From assembly GCF_026619435.1 (NCBI RefSeq), contig NZ_JAOVZQ010000001.1:4595501-4659500 (forward strand): a stretch of DNA of 64,000 nt. The letters run 5' to 3'. The notes below the pieces were generated by a model, which was not told where the DNA came from, did no database searches, and worked only from the letters and a program-made list of their open reading frames with translations. Each line of letters opens with the position of its first letter. Within the stretch, counting starts at the first letter, position 1. The position numbers were made by a program, and so were the translations under genes. Positions 45,470 to 54,979 of the stretch are shown piece after piece. The stretch comes from Hoeflea ulvae. GTDB lineage: Bacteria > Pseudomonadota > Alphaproteobacteria > Rhizobiales > Rhizobiaceae.

Positions 45470-48400
45470 CTAGCCGGCCTTGGCGCCTTCGACGGTGCCC
45501 GCATCAGGCGCGTGATCTGATTGAACATCCCGCTTGACCCGGAACACGGCGAGATACAGCGCCGGCGCAAAGAACAGCGTGATCACCGTGCCGGCAATGA
45601 TGCCGCCCATCATCGCATAAGCCATCGGCCCCCAGAAGATCTGGCGCGAGATCGGGATCAGCGCCAGGCTGGCCGCCGCCGCCGTCAGCAGGATAGGCCG
45701 GGATCTGGCGTCGGACGCATTGAACACGGCATCCCAGGCCGATTGCCCCCTGCCCCTGAGCACCTCGATCTCGTCAATCAGGATGATCGAATTGCGGATC
45801 AGGATCCCGATCAGAGCCAGCACCCCGAGGATTGCGACGAAGCCCAGCGGCGCGCCCGAGGGTACCAGCGCCGCGACGACACCGATAAGCCCGAGCGGCG
45901 CCACGCAGATGACCACGAAAGCCAGCCTGAAGCTCTGCACCTGGATCATGATCAGCGTCAGCATGATCAGGATCATCAGCGGCACAACCGCCGCAATCGG
46001 CGCCTGGCTCTTGGCGCTTTCGGCCACGGCGCCGCCGACTTCGACATGATAGCCCGAGGGAAGGGTCTGATTGAACGCCTCGATCTGGTCCTCGAGCGCC
46101 TTGACGATGGTTGCCGGCTGATCCTTGGTCGAAATCGAAGCCTTGACCGTAATTGTCGGCTTTCTGCCGCGCTGGTGGATCACCGGCTGTTCGGTCTCGT
46201 AGCTGAAGGTCGCCACCGCGCGCAGCGGTATCACGACGGATCCCGAGCCCGAGAGCTGAAGCGCGGCCAGCGCCTCGACCGAGAGGCGGGACGGCGCATC
46301 GCCGCGCGCGACGATATCGATCAGATAGGCCTCATCGCGAAGCTGGGTGACCGAAACGCCATCATAGATCGCGTTCAGCGCGGACGCGATGTCGCGCTGG
46401 GTGATGCCCAGTTGCCTTGCCTTGTCCTGCAGAATGTCCACCCGCACGACGCGCGAGGGCTCATTCCAGTCCATGATGATGCCTTCCAGCCGCGCGTCAG
46501 ACGCCACGACCGCGGTCAGGTCGCGGGCATGATCGCGCAAGGTCTCGATGTCCGGGCCGGAAATGCGGTACTGCACCGGCCGTCCGACCGGAGGTCCGAT
46601 TTCGAGCAGCTTGACGAAGATATCGACTCCGGGAAATTCCGTGGCCGCGATCTCGTTCATTTCCGCCCTGAGCGCATCCCGCGCCTCGATGGACGGGGTC
46701 TGGATCACGATCTGGCCGATATTCGGTCCCGGTGTCGGCACATCATAGGCGAGCAGGAAGCGCGGTGCGCTCTCCCCGACATAGGTTGACCAGAACAGGG
46801 CATTCTCATTGCCCTCCAGCCGCTCCTCCATCCGCGCCATCTCCGCCGACGTGTGGGAAATCGAGGCATTTTGCGGCAGGGTGAAATCGAGGATGAGTTC
46901 CGGGCGGTCGGAGCTCGGAAAGAACTGCTGCTCGACGAAGCGCATGCTGAACACCGAAAAGGCAAAGACGGCGACCGTCAGCCCGATGGTGATCCATCGA
47001 TGGCCCATGCTGGCCTTGAGCACCGTATGGAACATCCGGCGCACGCGGTCCGGTTCGCCCGTGTGGTGCTTCAGCTTGGCCGGCAGCAAGGTCACCCCCA
47101 GCAGCGGCGCAAACAGCACGGCCACCACCCAGGACACGGTCAGCGAAACCGCGATGACGACGAACAGCGAGAATGTGAATTCGCCCGCAGCCGAGGTGTT
47201 GAGGCCGATGGGAATGAAGCCCGCCACGGTCACCAGGGTTCCCGAAAGCATCGGGAATGCAATCGAGGTCCAGGCGTAGGAGGCTGACCTGTTGAGCGTC
47301 TCACCCCGCTCGAGCCGGGAGATCATGGTCTCGATGGCAATCATGGCGTCATCGACCAGAAGGCCGAGCGCGATGATCAGCGCGCCCAGCGAAATGCGCT
47401 GCAGGGTAAAGCCTGTGTAGTTCATCACCACGAAGGTGATCGCCAGCACCAGCGGGATGGTCAGCGCGACAATCAGGCCGGCGCGCAGACCGAGCGAAAT
47501 GAAACTTACCGCCAGCACGATCAGGACTGCTTCGAGCAGCGCCTGCAGGAAATGTCCGACCGCTTCCTCCACCACATGCGGCTGGTCGGCCACCTGGTGG
47601 ATATCGATGCCGATCGGCAGTTCGGCCTGGGCCTTGGCGATCACCGCATTGAGCTCTTCGCCGAAATCGACAATATTGGCGCCCTGCCGCATCCCGACCG
47701 CCAGGCCGATGGCTTCCTGGCCATTGTAGCGGAACATCGACGATGCCGGATCCTCGTAGGAGCGGCGGATATCGGCAACATCGGTGAGCCGGAAGAATCG
47801 GTCGCCGACCCGCAGATTGATGTCTTCAAGACTGTCTTCGCCGGAAAACTGGCCGCCGATCCGCACAAGCACGCGCTCGGGCCCGGCGTCGATCACCCCT
47901 GACGGCAGGATCGCGTTCTGGGCCGACAGCGTCGCCTGCACCGCCTCCTGGTTCAGCCCCATGGCTGCCAGGCGCTCGGTCGAGAATTCGAGATAGATAA
48001 CCTCGTCGCGGGTGCCGAAGAGTTCGACCTTGCCGGCATCCGCCAATCCTTGCGCGGAACGGCGAACGTCTTCGGCATAGTCGCGCACTTCCCGCGGCGA
48101 GAAACCGTCGGAGGTGAAGGCATAGAGATTGCCGAAAACATCGCCGAAACTGTCATTGAATCTGAATCCGGCAAATTCTTCGGGAAATTCGCTGCGGATG
48201 TCGGACATCATGTTGCGCACGCGCTGCCAGATTTCCGGCAGGTTTTTTGCCTTGGTGGTCGCCAGCAGCTCGACATAGACGATGCTTTCGCCGGGGCGCG
48301 TGACCGACCGGGTGAAATCGAGCTCGTTGAGGTCCTCGAGCTTCTTCTCGATCCGGTCCGTGACCTGGGTCAGGGTTTCGCGGGTATCGGCGCCGGGCAG

Positions 48401-48559
48401 CCCTGCGGAGATGATCATCGTCTTGATGGCGAAATTCGGGTCTTCTTCCCGCCCGATCGCCATGTAGGAAATGATCCCCGCCACCAGCGAGACAATCATC
48501 AGGAACCAGACAAACGAACGGTGCTGCAGCGCCCAGTCGGAGAGGTTGAAGCTTTTCAT
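45470..48559 (-). CDS. RND efflux pump, inner-membrane transporter
   Basis: A 1029-residue resistance-nodulation-division pump of the HAE1 type with 12 membrane helices and two large periplasmic loops. The helix-4 Asp-Asp pair of the proton relay is visible in LGLLVDDAMIAIETM. It exports drugs, bile-like or other amphiphilic compounds using the proton gradient. It is preceded by two tandem adaptor genes on the same strand and coupled to the second by a four-base overlap. An outer-membrane TolC-type gene is not in the operon. Confidence 0.93.
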   Translation of the reverse strand: MKSFNLSDWALQHRSFVWFLMIVSLVAGIISYMAIGREEDPNFAIKTMIISAGLPGADTRETLTQVTDRIEKKLEDLNELDFTRSVTRPGESIVYVELLATTKAKNLPEIWQRVRNMMSDIRSEFPEEFAGFRFNDSFGDVFGNLYAFTSDGFSPREVRDYAEDVRRSAQGLADAGKVELFGTRDEVIYLEFSTERLAAMGLNQEAVQATLSAQNAILPSGVIDAGPERVLVRIGGQFSGEDSLEDINLRVGDRFFRLTDVADIRRSYEDPASSMFRYNGQEAIGLAVGMRQGANIVDFGEELNAVIAKAQAELPIGIDIHQVADQPHVVEEAVGHFLQALLEAVLIVLAVSFISLGLRAGLIVALTIPLVLAITFVVMNYTGFTLQRISLGALIIALGLLVDDAMIAIETMISRLERGETLNRSASYAWTSIAFPMLSGTLVTVAGFIPIGLNTSAAGEFTFSLFVVIAVSLTVSWVVAVLFAPLLGVTLLPAKLKHHTGEPDRVRRMFHTVLKASMGHRWITIGLTVAVFAFSVFSMRFVEQQFFPSSDRPELILDFTLPQNASISHTSAEMARMEERLEGNENALFWSTYVGESAPRFLLAYDVPTPGPNIGQIVIQTPSIEARDALRAEMNEIAATEFPGVDIFVKLLEIGPPVGRPVQYRISGPDIETLRDHARDLTAVVASDARLEGIIMDWNEPSRVVRVDILQDKARQLGITQRDIASALNAIYDGVSVTQLRDEAYLIDIVARGDAPSRLSVEALAALQLSGSGSVVIPLRAVATFSYETEQPVIHQRGRKPTITVKASISTKDQPATIVKALEDQIEAFNQTLPSGYHVEVGGAVAESAKSQAPIAAVVPLMILIMLTLIMIQVQSFRLAFVVICVAPLGLIGVVAALVPSGAPLGFVAILGVLALIGILIRNSIILIDEIEVLRGRGQSAWDAVFNASDARSRPILLTAAAASLALIPISRQIFWGPMAYAMMGGIIAGTVITLFFAPALYLAVFRVKRDVQSDHAPDAGTVEGAKAG

Positions 48560-49611
48560 TGCGACACACGCGGGCCGACGGCCTGCCCTTCTTCGAGCGA
48601 GTGGATGCCTTTGGTGACCACTTCGTCGCCAACCGACAGGCCACTGGTGATCACCGCGATGTCACCGGCAATATTGGAGACCGTCACGGGCCGGAGCGAG
48701 ACCGTGTTGCTGGTCCGGTCGACAATCCAGACGGCCGGAGGTTCCAGCAGTGCAGAGTGCGGCAGCACGATGCTGGTGTCTTCGCCGACAGCAGGCAGCA
48801 CGCGCACAAGCGAGCCGAGACGGAATTCCTCGGGCGCATTTTCCAGTCTCAGGTGAAGCCGGTAGGTGCGCGTCGTCCGTTCGGCAACCGGGTCGATCCG
48901 GGTCAGCACCGCTTCGGTCCGGATCGTTTCCTTCACCAGCAAGCTGGCAATGAAGCGGTCACCGGGCGCGCGCAGGGAGACTTCCTCCTCCGACAGGTCA
49001 ATCAGTATTTCCCGCTCGCCGATTGCCGCGAGCTGCAGCACCGTCTGCCCGGCGGACAATGTGGCGCCGGGCTCGGCGAATGTTTCGGTGACGACACCGT
49101 CATAAGGCGCCGTCAAGGTCGCCAGATCCAGCGTGTCCGCGGCCCGGGCCTGCGAGGCCAGCGCCTGGTCAAGCCCGGCTTGCGCCGAGACCAGCGCGCG
49201 TTCGGCATCTTCAAGTCGGGTGGTGCTGTCGACGCCGCGTTCGGCCAGCGTCTTGGCCCGCTCACGCGCATCGGTTGCCGACCGCAACTGGGCCTTGGCA
49301 ACGGTGACGCTGGCATCCGCGGTGCGCAGGTCGGCATTGAGGTCCTGGGTGTCGAGGCGGGCGAGAACATCGCCTTTTTCGACCAGGTCACCGGTGCTGA
49401 CCGGCCGGGCGGCAACCGTGCCGCTCATGGGAAATCCGAGCCCGGTTTCCGTCTTCGCCACAACCGTACCGGTATAGCTCAGCGCGGTTCCGACCTGCGG
49501 ATCCACCAGCAAAGAGACCACCGGCCGGGGCTGGGCATCGCTTTCGGGAATATTTTCAGCCTGTGCCGGCAGGGCAAGGGCAAGGCTCACAAGGGCGATT
49601 GAAAATCTCAT
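48556..49611 (-). CDS. RND efflux periplasmic adaptor 2
   Basis: A 351-residue membrane-fusion protein. A signal peptide (MRFSIALVSLALALPAQA) is followed by a lipoyl-like half (FPMSGTVAARPVSTGDLV) and a helical hairpin built from alternating Ala/Arg/Glu-rich segments. A beta-barrel then follows. It bridges the pump to the outer-membrane channel. The start at 49611 overlaps the stop of the first adaptor (ATGA). The longer open frame upstream is not real because it lies within the other adaptor. Confidence 0.9.
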   Translation of the reverse strand: MRFSIALVSLALALPAQAENIPESDAQPRPVVSLLVDPQVGTALSYTGTVVAKTETGLGFPMSGTVAARPVSTGDLVEKGDVLARLDTQDLNADLRTADASVTVAKAQLRSATDARERAKTLAERGVDSTTRLEDAERALVSAQAGLDQALASQARAADTLDLATLTAPYDGVVTETFAEPGATLSAGQTVLQLAAIGEREILIDLSEEEVSLRAPGDRFIASLLVKETIRTEAVLTRIDPVAERTTRTYRLHLRLENAPEEFRLGSLVRVLPAVGEDTSIVLPHSALLEPPAVWIVDRTSNTVSLRPVTVSNIAGDIAVITSGLSVGDEVVTKGIHSLEEGQAVGPRVSQ

Positions 49612-50690
49612 TGATCTGCTCCCGCGCGGCGAACGGTGCGTCCGGGATAGAGCAGTTGCGCGCCCTTGGTGACGATCCAGTCGCCTTCCTCTACCCCGCT
49701 CTCGAGCAGGATCTGGCCGGTGACATAGCGGTCTATGGTGACCGGCTGCAACGCGACCTTCATGGTCTCCTGATCGACCCGCCACACGGCCGGGCCATCC
49801 GCCGAGGCGCTGATTGCGGAATAGGGCAGGCTCATCTGCGGCGCGCTCATCCGTGCCGCCATGCCGCGCACCGGCTCTCCAAACCGCAGGCTGGCGGGCG
49901 GATCGAGCACTTCCACCTTTGCCAGCACGGTGCCGGTGCTTTCATCGACCAGGGGCGATATTTCGGCCACGCGGCCTTCCAGCTCCTCGTCAAGCCTGGA
50001 CAGCGGCGACAGCGTGATGCTCAAGGGCGGCGGAGCGTCGATCAGCATGACTTCGGGAACTTCGAAAACCGCTTCATATCCCTTGTCCAGGGCGAGCTCC
50101 ATCGCTGTCTGTGCGGCCGCGATGATCTGGCCCGGCTCCACGTTGCGGCTGATCACTGTCGAGGCGGAGGGTGCGCGCAGCACCGTGTCCTCGAGCGCCT
50201 TTCTGGCGCGGTCGAGATCGGCCTCTGCCTGTTCAAGCGCGCCTTCCGCTGTTCGCAACGCATCGAAGGCGGCATCGCGCGCAGCGCGGGTGGTCGAGCC
50301 GCTGGACAGAAGCGACTCCGCCCGCTCGAGGTCTTCAACTGCCTGGCGATGATCGGCCCTGGCCGTGGTCAGGCCGGCTTCCGCGGTTCGGACTGCCAGC
50401 TCCTGCTGAATGGGATCAAGCTGCGCGAGCGGTGCGTTGCTTTCGACCTTGGCCCCGACCTCGACAAAAACATCCGTGACCCGGCCGCCGATGGCAAAGG
50501 CCGCCATCAGCGATTCCTTCGGGCGGATTTCACCGGTCAGCGACAGGGCTGTCTGGTCCTGGCTCCTGGTGGCGACGACGATCTCGACAGCCAGTGGCGT
50601 CTCGCTGTGGGCAGGCTGTACCGCCAATACGACGACTGCTGCAGTGCAGGCAATAATCAAACGTTTCAAAATAGCACCTGATTTTTGCAT
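49608..50690 (-). CDS. RND efflux periplasmic adaptor 1
   Basis: A 360-residue membrane-fusion protein and the first gene of the efflux operon. It has an N-terminal signal (LKRLIIACTAAVVVLAVQPAHS), a lipoyl-like region (FAIGGRVTDVFVEVGAKV) and a long helical hairpin. It differs in sequence from adaptor 2, so they are likely both needed, as in TriAB-TriC-type pumps. The start at 50690 (MQKSGAILKRL) is inferred; the open frame extends upstream, and no strong ribosome site is seen. Confidence 0.88.
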   Translation of the reverse strand: MQKSGAILKRLIIACTAAVVVLAVQPAHSETPLAVEIVVATRSQDQTALSLTGEIRPKESLMAAFAIGGRVTDVFVEVGAKVESNAPLAQLDPIQQELAVRTAEAGLTTARADHRQAVEDLERAESLLSSGSTTRAARDAAFDALRTAEGALEQAEADLDRARKALEDTVLRAPSASTVISRNVEPGQIIAAAQTAMELALDKGYEAVFEVPEVMLIDAPPPLSITLSPLSRLDEELEGRVAEISPLVDESTGTVLAKVEVLDPPASLRFGEPVRGMAARMSAPQMSLPYSAISASADGPAVWRVDQETMKVALQPVTIDRYVTGQILLESGVEEGDWIVTKGAQLLYPGRTVRRAGADQ

Positions 50691-50877
50691 TATGACAATT
50701 CGCAGACCTCTACTATGACACCCACAGGCATTCCAGATCAATTCTTACCTGTCATGACGCGGAAGGTTCGATTCCGGGCGATACCCCGTGCACATTCTCG
50801 TGATGTGGTCCTGCAGTTCGGACTGCCCTTGGAGGGCTGCCTGTGCTATCGGATCTGGCTTGGATAATAATTGAGGC

Positions 50878-51582
50878 TTGAAGCTGATTTCACCGGCTCC
50901 CGAATTGATCATCTTTGACTGCGATGGTGTCCTCATTGACAGTGAGGTGATCAGCGCCCGCGTGCTGATCGGCGCGCTGGCCAGCGTCGGCGTCAAGGTC
51001 GATACCGCCCATGTGCAAACCCATTTTCTCGGGCGCAGCTGGGCCAAGGTCGCTGCCGAAATCCGCCACTCCCATGGCTATCTGCCGGGGACGGATTTCG
51101 AGGAGAGATACCGTACCGAACTGCTGTCCCGCTTTGAGCAGGAACTCGACCCGACCCCGGGCATCAAGACGCTTCTCGGGCAGTTGGGGCCCAAGACCTG
51201 CGTCGCCACCAGCAGCACCCCGAAGCGGGCGCTGCGCTCGCTCGAACTCACCGGGCTGGCCGGCTTTTTCGAGGCGCGGGTCTTTACCGCCTCGGAAGTG
51301 GAGCGCGGCAAGCCTGCGCCTGACCTGTTCCTGCATGCGGCCGCGAAGATGGACGCAAATCCCGCCAATTGCCTGGTGATCGAAGATTCGCTGCCCGGCA
51401 TACAGGCAGCCCGGAACGCCGGCATGGAGGTGCTGCGCTTTACCGGCGGCAGCCACCTTCGGGGAATTGACGACGACACGCTGACTCTGGGCGGAACGAT
51501 ACGGTGCTTTGACAAATGGGATCGTTTCTTGGAAATGGTGCCCCAGGCCGATCGACAGACGAATGGATGGATGACCACATGA
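50878..51582 (+). CDS. HAD-superfamily phosphatase of the polyol operon
   Basis: A 234-residue HAD hydrolase of the beta-phosphoglucomutase/phosphoglycolate type. The nucleophile is in FDCDGVLIDSE (Asp14, general acid Asp16), motif II is VATSS, motif III is in RGKPAPDLF and motif IV in VIEDSLPG. It likely removes phosphate from a sugar- or polyol-phosphate, as expected at the head of a mannitol/sorbitol operon, where it may clear toxic phosphorylated intermediates. The start appears to be TTG at 50878, because an in-frame stop lies just upstream and no ATG is available. It overlaps the regulator start. Confidence 0.85.
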   Translation: MKLISPAPELIIFDCDGVLIDSEVISARVLIGALASVGVKVDTAHVQTHFLGRSWAKVAAEIRHSHGYLPGTDFEERYRTELLSRFEQELDPTPGIKTLLGQLGPKTCVATSSTPKRALRSLELTGLAGFFEARVFTASEVERGKPAPDLFLHAAAKMDANPANCLVIEDSLPGIQAARNAGMEVLRFTGGSHLRGIDDDTLTLGGTIRCFDKWDRFLEMVPQADRQTNGWMTT

Positions 51583-52535
51583 GCATTGCCGGCGATCACG
51601 AAACCAGCCGTCTTGACGACGCTGCCCGCGCCGGCTGGCTCTATTATGTGGCCGGCAACACCCAGGACGAGATCGCCCGCAAGCTCGGCGTCTCGCGGCA
51701 GTCTGCCCAGCGGCTGGTCTCCCTTGCCGTCAGCGAAAAGCTGGTCAAGGTCCGGCTGGACCACCCCATCGCCAAATGCATGGAGCTCGCCCATGGCCTG
51801 AAGACCAAATTCGGCCTCCTCACCTGCGATGTGGCGCCCACCGACCCGGATGCGCCAGCGGCACTGACCGGTGTTGCGCAGCTGGCCGCCAGCGAAATCG
51901 AACGCATCCTGAAATCGGATCACCCGAAAATCATTGCTCTGGGCACCGGCCGCGCGCTGCGGGCCTGTGTCGAACAATTGCCCAAGATGGATTGCCCGCA
52001 ACACCGGATTGTCTCGCTGCTGGGCAACATGATGTCGGACGGCGCCGCCACGCCTTACAATGTGGTGATCCGCATGGCCGACCGGGTCAACGCCCGGCAT
52101 TACCCGATGCCGCTGCCGGTGTTTGCCCGCTCCATGGAGGAAAAGCAGCTGCTGCAGAAGCAGGAGGCCGTGCACAATATCCTCGAACTGGCCCGCCAGG
52201 CCGACATCACCTTTGTCGGAATCGGCAATATCGGCGACAACGCGCCGCTGCTTGTCGACGGTTTTGTCAGCCGGGAGGAAATGCGCGCCATGCTCAAGGC
52301 CGGCGGTATCGGTGAGATCACGTCCTGGGTGTTTGACACCGAAGGCAAGCTGATCGACGGCCTGACCAATGACCGGGTGGCAAGCGCCGTCCTGCAGGTC
52401 TCGCCCTTGAAACCGGTCATCGCCATTGCCGTGGGCACAATCAAGTCCGAAGCAATTCTTGCGGCAATGCGCGGAAAGCTGATCAACGGGCTGATCACGG
52501 ATGAAGCCACAGCTGAGCAACTGCTCACGCATTGA
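51579..52535 (+). CDS. SorC/DeoR-type sugar-binding transcriptional regulator
   Basis: A 318-residue regulator with an N-terminal helix-turn-helix (NTQDEIARKLGVSRQSAQRL) and a C-terminal SorC sugar-binding domain (ALGTGRALRACVEQLP, FVGIGNIGDNAPL, ITDEATAEQLL). Effectors of the family are phosphorylated sugars or polyols. Its position just before smoEFGK makes it the probable controller of the polyol operon. The start at 51579 overlaps the HAD stop (ATGA); a longer open frame from 51516 lies within the HAD gene. Confidence 0.9.
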   Translation: MSIAGDHETSRLDDAARAGWLYYVAGNTQDEIARKLGVSRQSAQRLVSLAVSEKLVKVRLDHPIAKCMELAHGLKTKFGLLTCDVAPTDPDAPAALTGVAQLAASEIERILKSDHPKIIALGTGRALRACVEQLPKMDCPQHRIVSLLGNMMSDGAATPYNVVIRMADRVNARHYPMPLPVFARSMEEKQLLQKQEAVHNILELARQADITFVGIGNIGDNAPLLVDGFVSREEMRAMLKAGGIGEITSWVFDTEGKLIDGLTNDRVASAVLQVSPLKPVIAIAVGTIKSEAILAAMRGKLINGLITDEATAEQLLTH

Positions 52536-52623
52536 ATAAAATGCGCTTCACATAAACCACTGATACCCAATAACTATTTTGAAATGCCGCCGGATATTGT
52601 GCAGGTGCAGCATAGATTCTGCC

Positions 52624-52653
52624 TTGACTCCAATTTGTAGTTGAGTGAATATT
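52624..52653 (+). promoter_or_regulatory. Candidate smoE promoter
   Basis: TTGACT and AATATT are separated by 18 bases, in the AT-rich gap before smoE. The spacing and hexamers are reasonable but not perfect. Confidence 0.35.
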
Positions 52654-52671
52654 TGCCCGTCTAATTGGCAA
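52653..52671. promoter_or_regulatory. Inverted repeat, candidate SorC-type operator
   Basis: TTGCC-N9-GGCAA lies at the end of the proposed -10 region of the smoE promoter. Its place next to the regulator gene suggests an operator; the arms are short, so chance is possible. Confidence 0.3.
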
Positions 52672-52700
52672 TTGCCCATGTCGGGCTCTGGGAGGAATTT

Positions 52701-54011
52701 ATGAAGAGATTTGCAAACGCGCTTTTGTGCGCGTCGGCGCTGTCGATGCTCAGCACGGCTGCGCTTGCTGAGAAGCTGACGATCGCCATGGTCAACAATG
52801 GCGACATGATCCGGATGCAGAAGCTGTCCGATGATTTTACCGCCAAGAACCCGGACATTGAGCTGGAATGGGTGACGCTGGAAGAAAACATCCTCCGTCA
52901 GCGGGTCACCACCGATATCGCCACCAAGGGCGGCCAGTACGATGTCATGACCATCGGCACCTACGAAGTACCGATCTGGGGCAAGCAGGGTTGGCTGGTT
53001 TCGCTCAATGATCTGCCTGAAACCTATGACATCGACGATCTTCTGCCCGCCATCCGCGGCGGCCTGACAGTCGATGGCGAGCTTTATGCGGCGCCGTTCT
53101 ACGGTGAATCATCGATGGTGATGTACCGCACCGACCTGATGGAAAAGGCCGGAATGGAAATGCCGGACGCGCCGACCTGGACCTTCATCCGGGAAGCTGC
53201 CGCCGCCATGACCGACAAGGATGCTGGCGTTTACGGCATCTGCCTGCGCGGCAAGGCCGGCTGGGGAGAGAACATGGCGTTCCTGACCGCCACCGCCAAC
53301 TCCTTCGGCGCCAAGTGGTTCGACATGGACTGGAATGCCCAGTTCGACAGCCCTGAGTGGAAGGAAGCCCTGACTTTCTACATCGAGATGATGAATGAAT
53401 CAGGACCTCCCGGCGCAGCCAACAACGGTTTCAACGAGAACCTCTCGCTGTTCCAGACCGGCAAATGCGGCATGTGGATCGACGCCACCGTGGCGGCATC
53501 CTTTGTGACCAATCCGACAGACTCCCAGGTTGCCGACAAGGTCGGCTTCGCCTTGGCGCCTGACAATGGTCTGGGCAAGCGCGGCAACTGGCTCTGGGCC
53601 TGGTCGCTCGGCATACCTGCCGGCACCCAGAAGGCTGAGTCCGCGAAGAAATTCGTCGAATGGGCAACGTCGAAAGAATATCTGGCCATGGTCGCCGAGA
53701 AGGAAGGCTGGGCCAATGTGCCTCCGGGCACACGCACGTCGCTCTACGAGAACCCTGAATATGCCAAGGTTCCCTTCGCCAAGATGACGCTCGACAGCAT
53801 CAATGCTGCCGATCCTCAGAACCCGACAGTCGACGAAGTGCCGTATGTCGGCGTCCAGTTCGTCGCCATTCCCGAGTTCCAGGGCATTGCCACGGCAGTC
53901 GGCCAGCAGTTCTCTGCAGCCCTTGCCGGGACGACATCGATCGATGACGCCCTGTCCAACGCGCAGGCACTGACCACGCGCGAAATGCAAAAGGCCGGAT
54001 ACCCCAAGTAA
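52701..54011 (+). CDS. smoE: Polyol ABC transporter substrate-binding protein
   Basis: A 436-residue periplasmic receptor of ABC family 1 (MalE-like). A signal peptide (MKRFANALLCASALSMLSTA) precedes a mature protein with MVNNGDMIRMQKL, GQYDVMTIGTYEVPIWG and FQTGKCGMWIDATVAAS. The arrangement with smoF, smoG, smoK and two polyol dehydrogenases matches the sorbitol/mannitol importer known from Rhodobacter. GGAGG lies six bases before the ATG at 52701. A stable hairpin follows the gene. Confidence 0.92.
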   Translation: MKRFANALLCASALSMLSTAALAEKLTIAMVNNGDMIRMQKLSDDFTAKNPDIELEWVTLEENILRQRVTTDIATKGGQYDVMTIGTYEVPIWGKQGWLVSLNDLPETYDIDDLLPAIRGGLTVDGELYAAPFYGESSMVMYRTDLMEKAGMEMPDAPTWTFIREAAAAMTDKDAGVYGICLRGKAGWGENMAFLTATANSFGAKWFDMDWNAQFDSPEWKEALTFYIEMMNESGPPGAANNGFNENLSLFQTGKCGMWIDATVAASFVTNPTDSQVADKVGFALAPDNGLGKRGNWLWAWSLGIPAGTQKAESAKKFVEWATSKEYLAMVAEKEGWANVPPGTRTSLYENPEYAKVPFAKMTLDSINAADPQNPTVDEVPYVGVQFVAIPEFQGIATAVGQQFSAALAGTTSIDDALSNAQALTTREMQKAGYPK

Positions 54012-54026
54012 GGGCTCCGTCCACAT

Positions 54027-54058
54027 CGGGAGCCGGAACCTTCCCGGGCCGGCTCCCG
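54027..54058 (+). promoter_or_regulatory. GC-rich hairpin between smoE and smoF
   Basis: A 10-bp perfect stem (CGGGAGCCGG / CCGGCTCCCG) with a 12-base loop lies 15 bases after the smoE stop. It has no T-tract and likely protects smoE mRNA or partly ends transcripts. Confidence 0.65.
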
Positions 54059-54102
54059 TCCTCCATTCCCGATCTATTCCCGTCCCGTCAAGGAACCGAG
54101 CT

Positions 54103-54975
54103 ATGGCGACCGCCCACTCAAGAAGTGCAGCACGCTTGATGATGTCCCCTGCAGTGATCTTGCTGCTCGGCTGGATGATCATCCCGCTGTCCATGACAAT
54201 CTACTTCTCGTTCCTGCGTTACAATCTGCTGACGCCTGGCACGGAAGCCTGGGCCGGGTTTGACAACTACCGCTATTTTCTCACTGACCCGGCCTTCTTC
54301 GATGCGATGGGCAACACCTTCGTTCTGGTGCTGGGGGTCCTGCTGATCACTGTTGTCGGCGGCATCCTTCTGGGACTGCTGCTGGATCAGCCGTTTTTCG
54401 GCCAGGGCATTGTCCGGATCCTGGTGATCGCACCGTTCTTCGTCATGCCCACGGTCTCCGCGCTGGTGTGGAAGAACATGTTCATGAATCCGGTCAACGG
54501 GTTGTTCGCATATCTGGCGACGGCGGTCGGGCTCGAACCGTTCGACTTTCTCAGTCACGCGCCGCTGGCCTCCATCATTCTGATTGTCTCCTGGCAATGG
54601 CTGCCATTTGCGACTCTGATCCTGCTCACGGCCTTGCAGTCGCTGGACCAGGAACAGCTCGAAGCCGCCGAAATGGATGGCGCCGGACCAATCAACCGCT
54701 TCACCTTCATCATGCTGCCGCATCTGGGCCGGGCGATCACCGTAGTGATCCTGATCCAGACGATTTTCCTGCTCTCGATCTTCGCCGAAATTCTGGTCAC
54801 CACCAATGGCGGCCCGGGCACGGCGACCACCAACCTCACCTATCTCGTCTACGTGCAATCGCTGTTGCAGTTCGACGTGGGTGGCGGTTCCGCCGGCGGC
54901 ATCGTTGCTGTCATTCTCGCCAACATTGTCGCGATCTTCCTGATGCGGATGATCGGCAAGAACCTGGACGCTTGA
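54103..54975 (+). CDS. smoF: Polyol ABC transporter permease 1
   Basis: A 290-residue MalF-type permease with six helices. The loop that contacts the ATPase is EAAEMDGAGPINRFTFIMLP. It is followed by smoG after four bases and belongs to the same operon. Substrates are inferred from the downstream sorbitol and mannitol dehydrogenases. Confidence 0.92.
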   Translation: MATAHSRSAARLMMSPAVILLLGWMIIPLSMTIYFSFLRYNLLTPGTEAWAGFDNYRYFLTDPAFFDAMGNTFVLVLGVLLITVVGGILLGLLLDQPFFGQGIVRILVIAPFFVMPTVSALVWKNMFMNPVNGLFAYLATAVGLEPFDFLSHAPLASIILIVSWQWLPFATLILLTALQSLDQEQLEAAEMDGAGPINRFTFIMLPHLGRAITVVILIQTIFLLSIFAEILVTTNGGPGTATTNLTYLVYVQSLLQFDVGGGSAGGIVAVILANIVAIFLMRMIGKNLDA

Positions 54976-54979
54976 GACC

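Noticed and set aside
50691..50720. Direct repeat of TATGACA (50691 and 50714) before the efflux operon
   Set aside because: Seven bases repeated once in a short gap, without symmetry or a nearby regulator, is too weak to call an operator.
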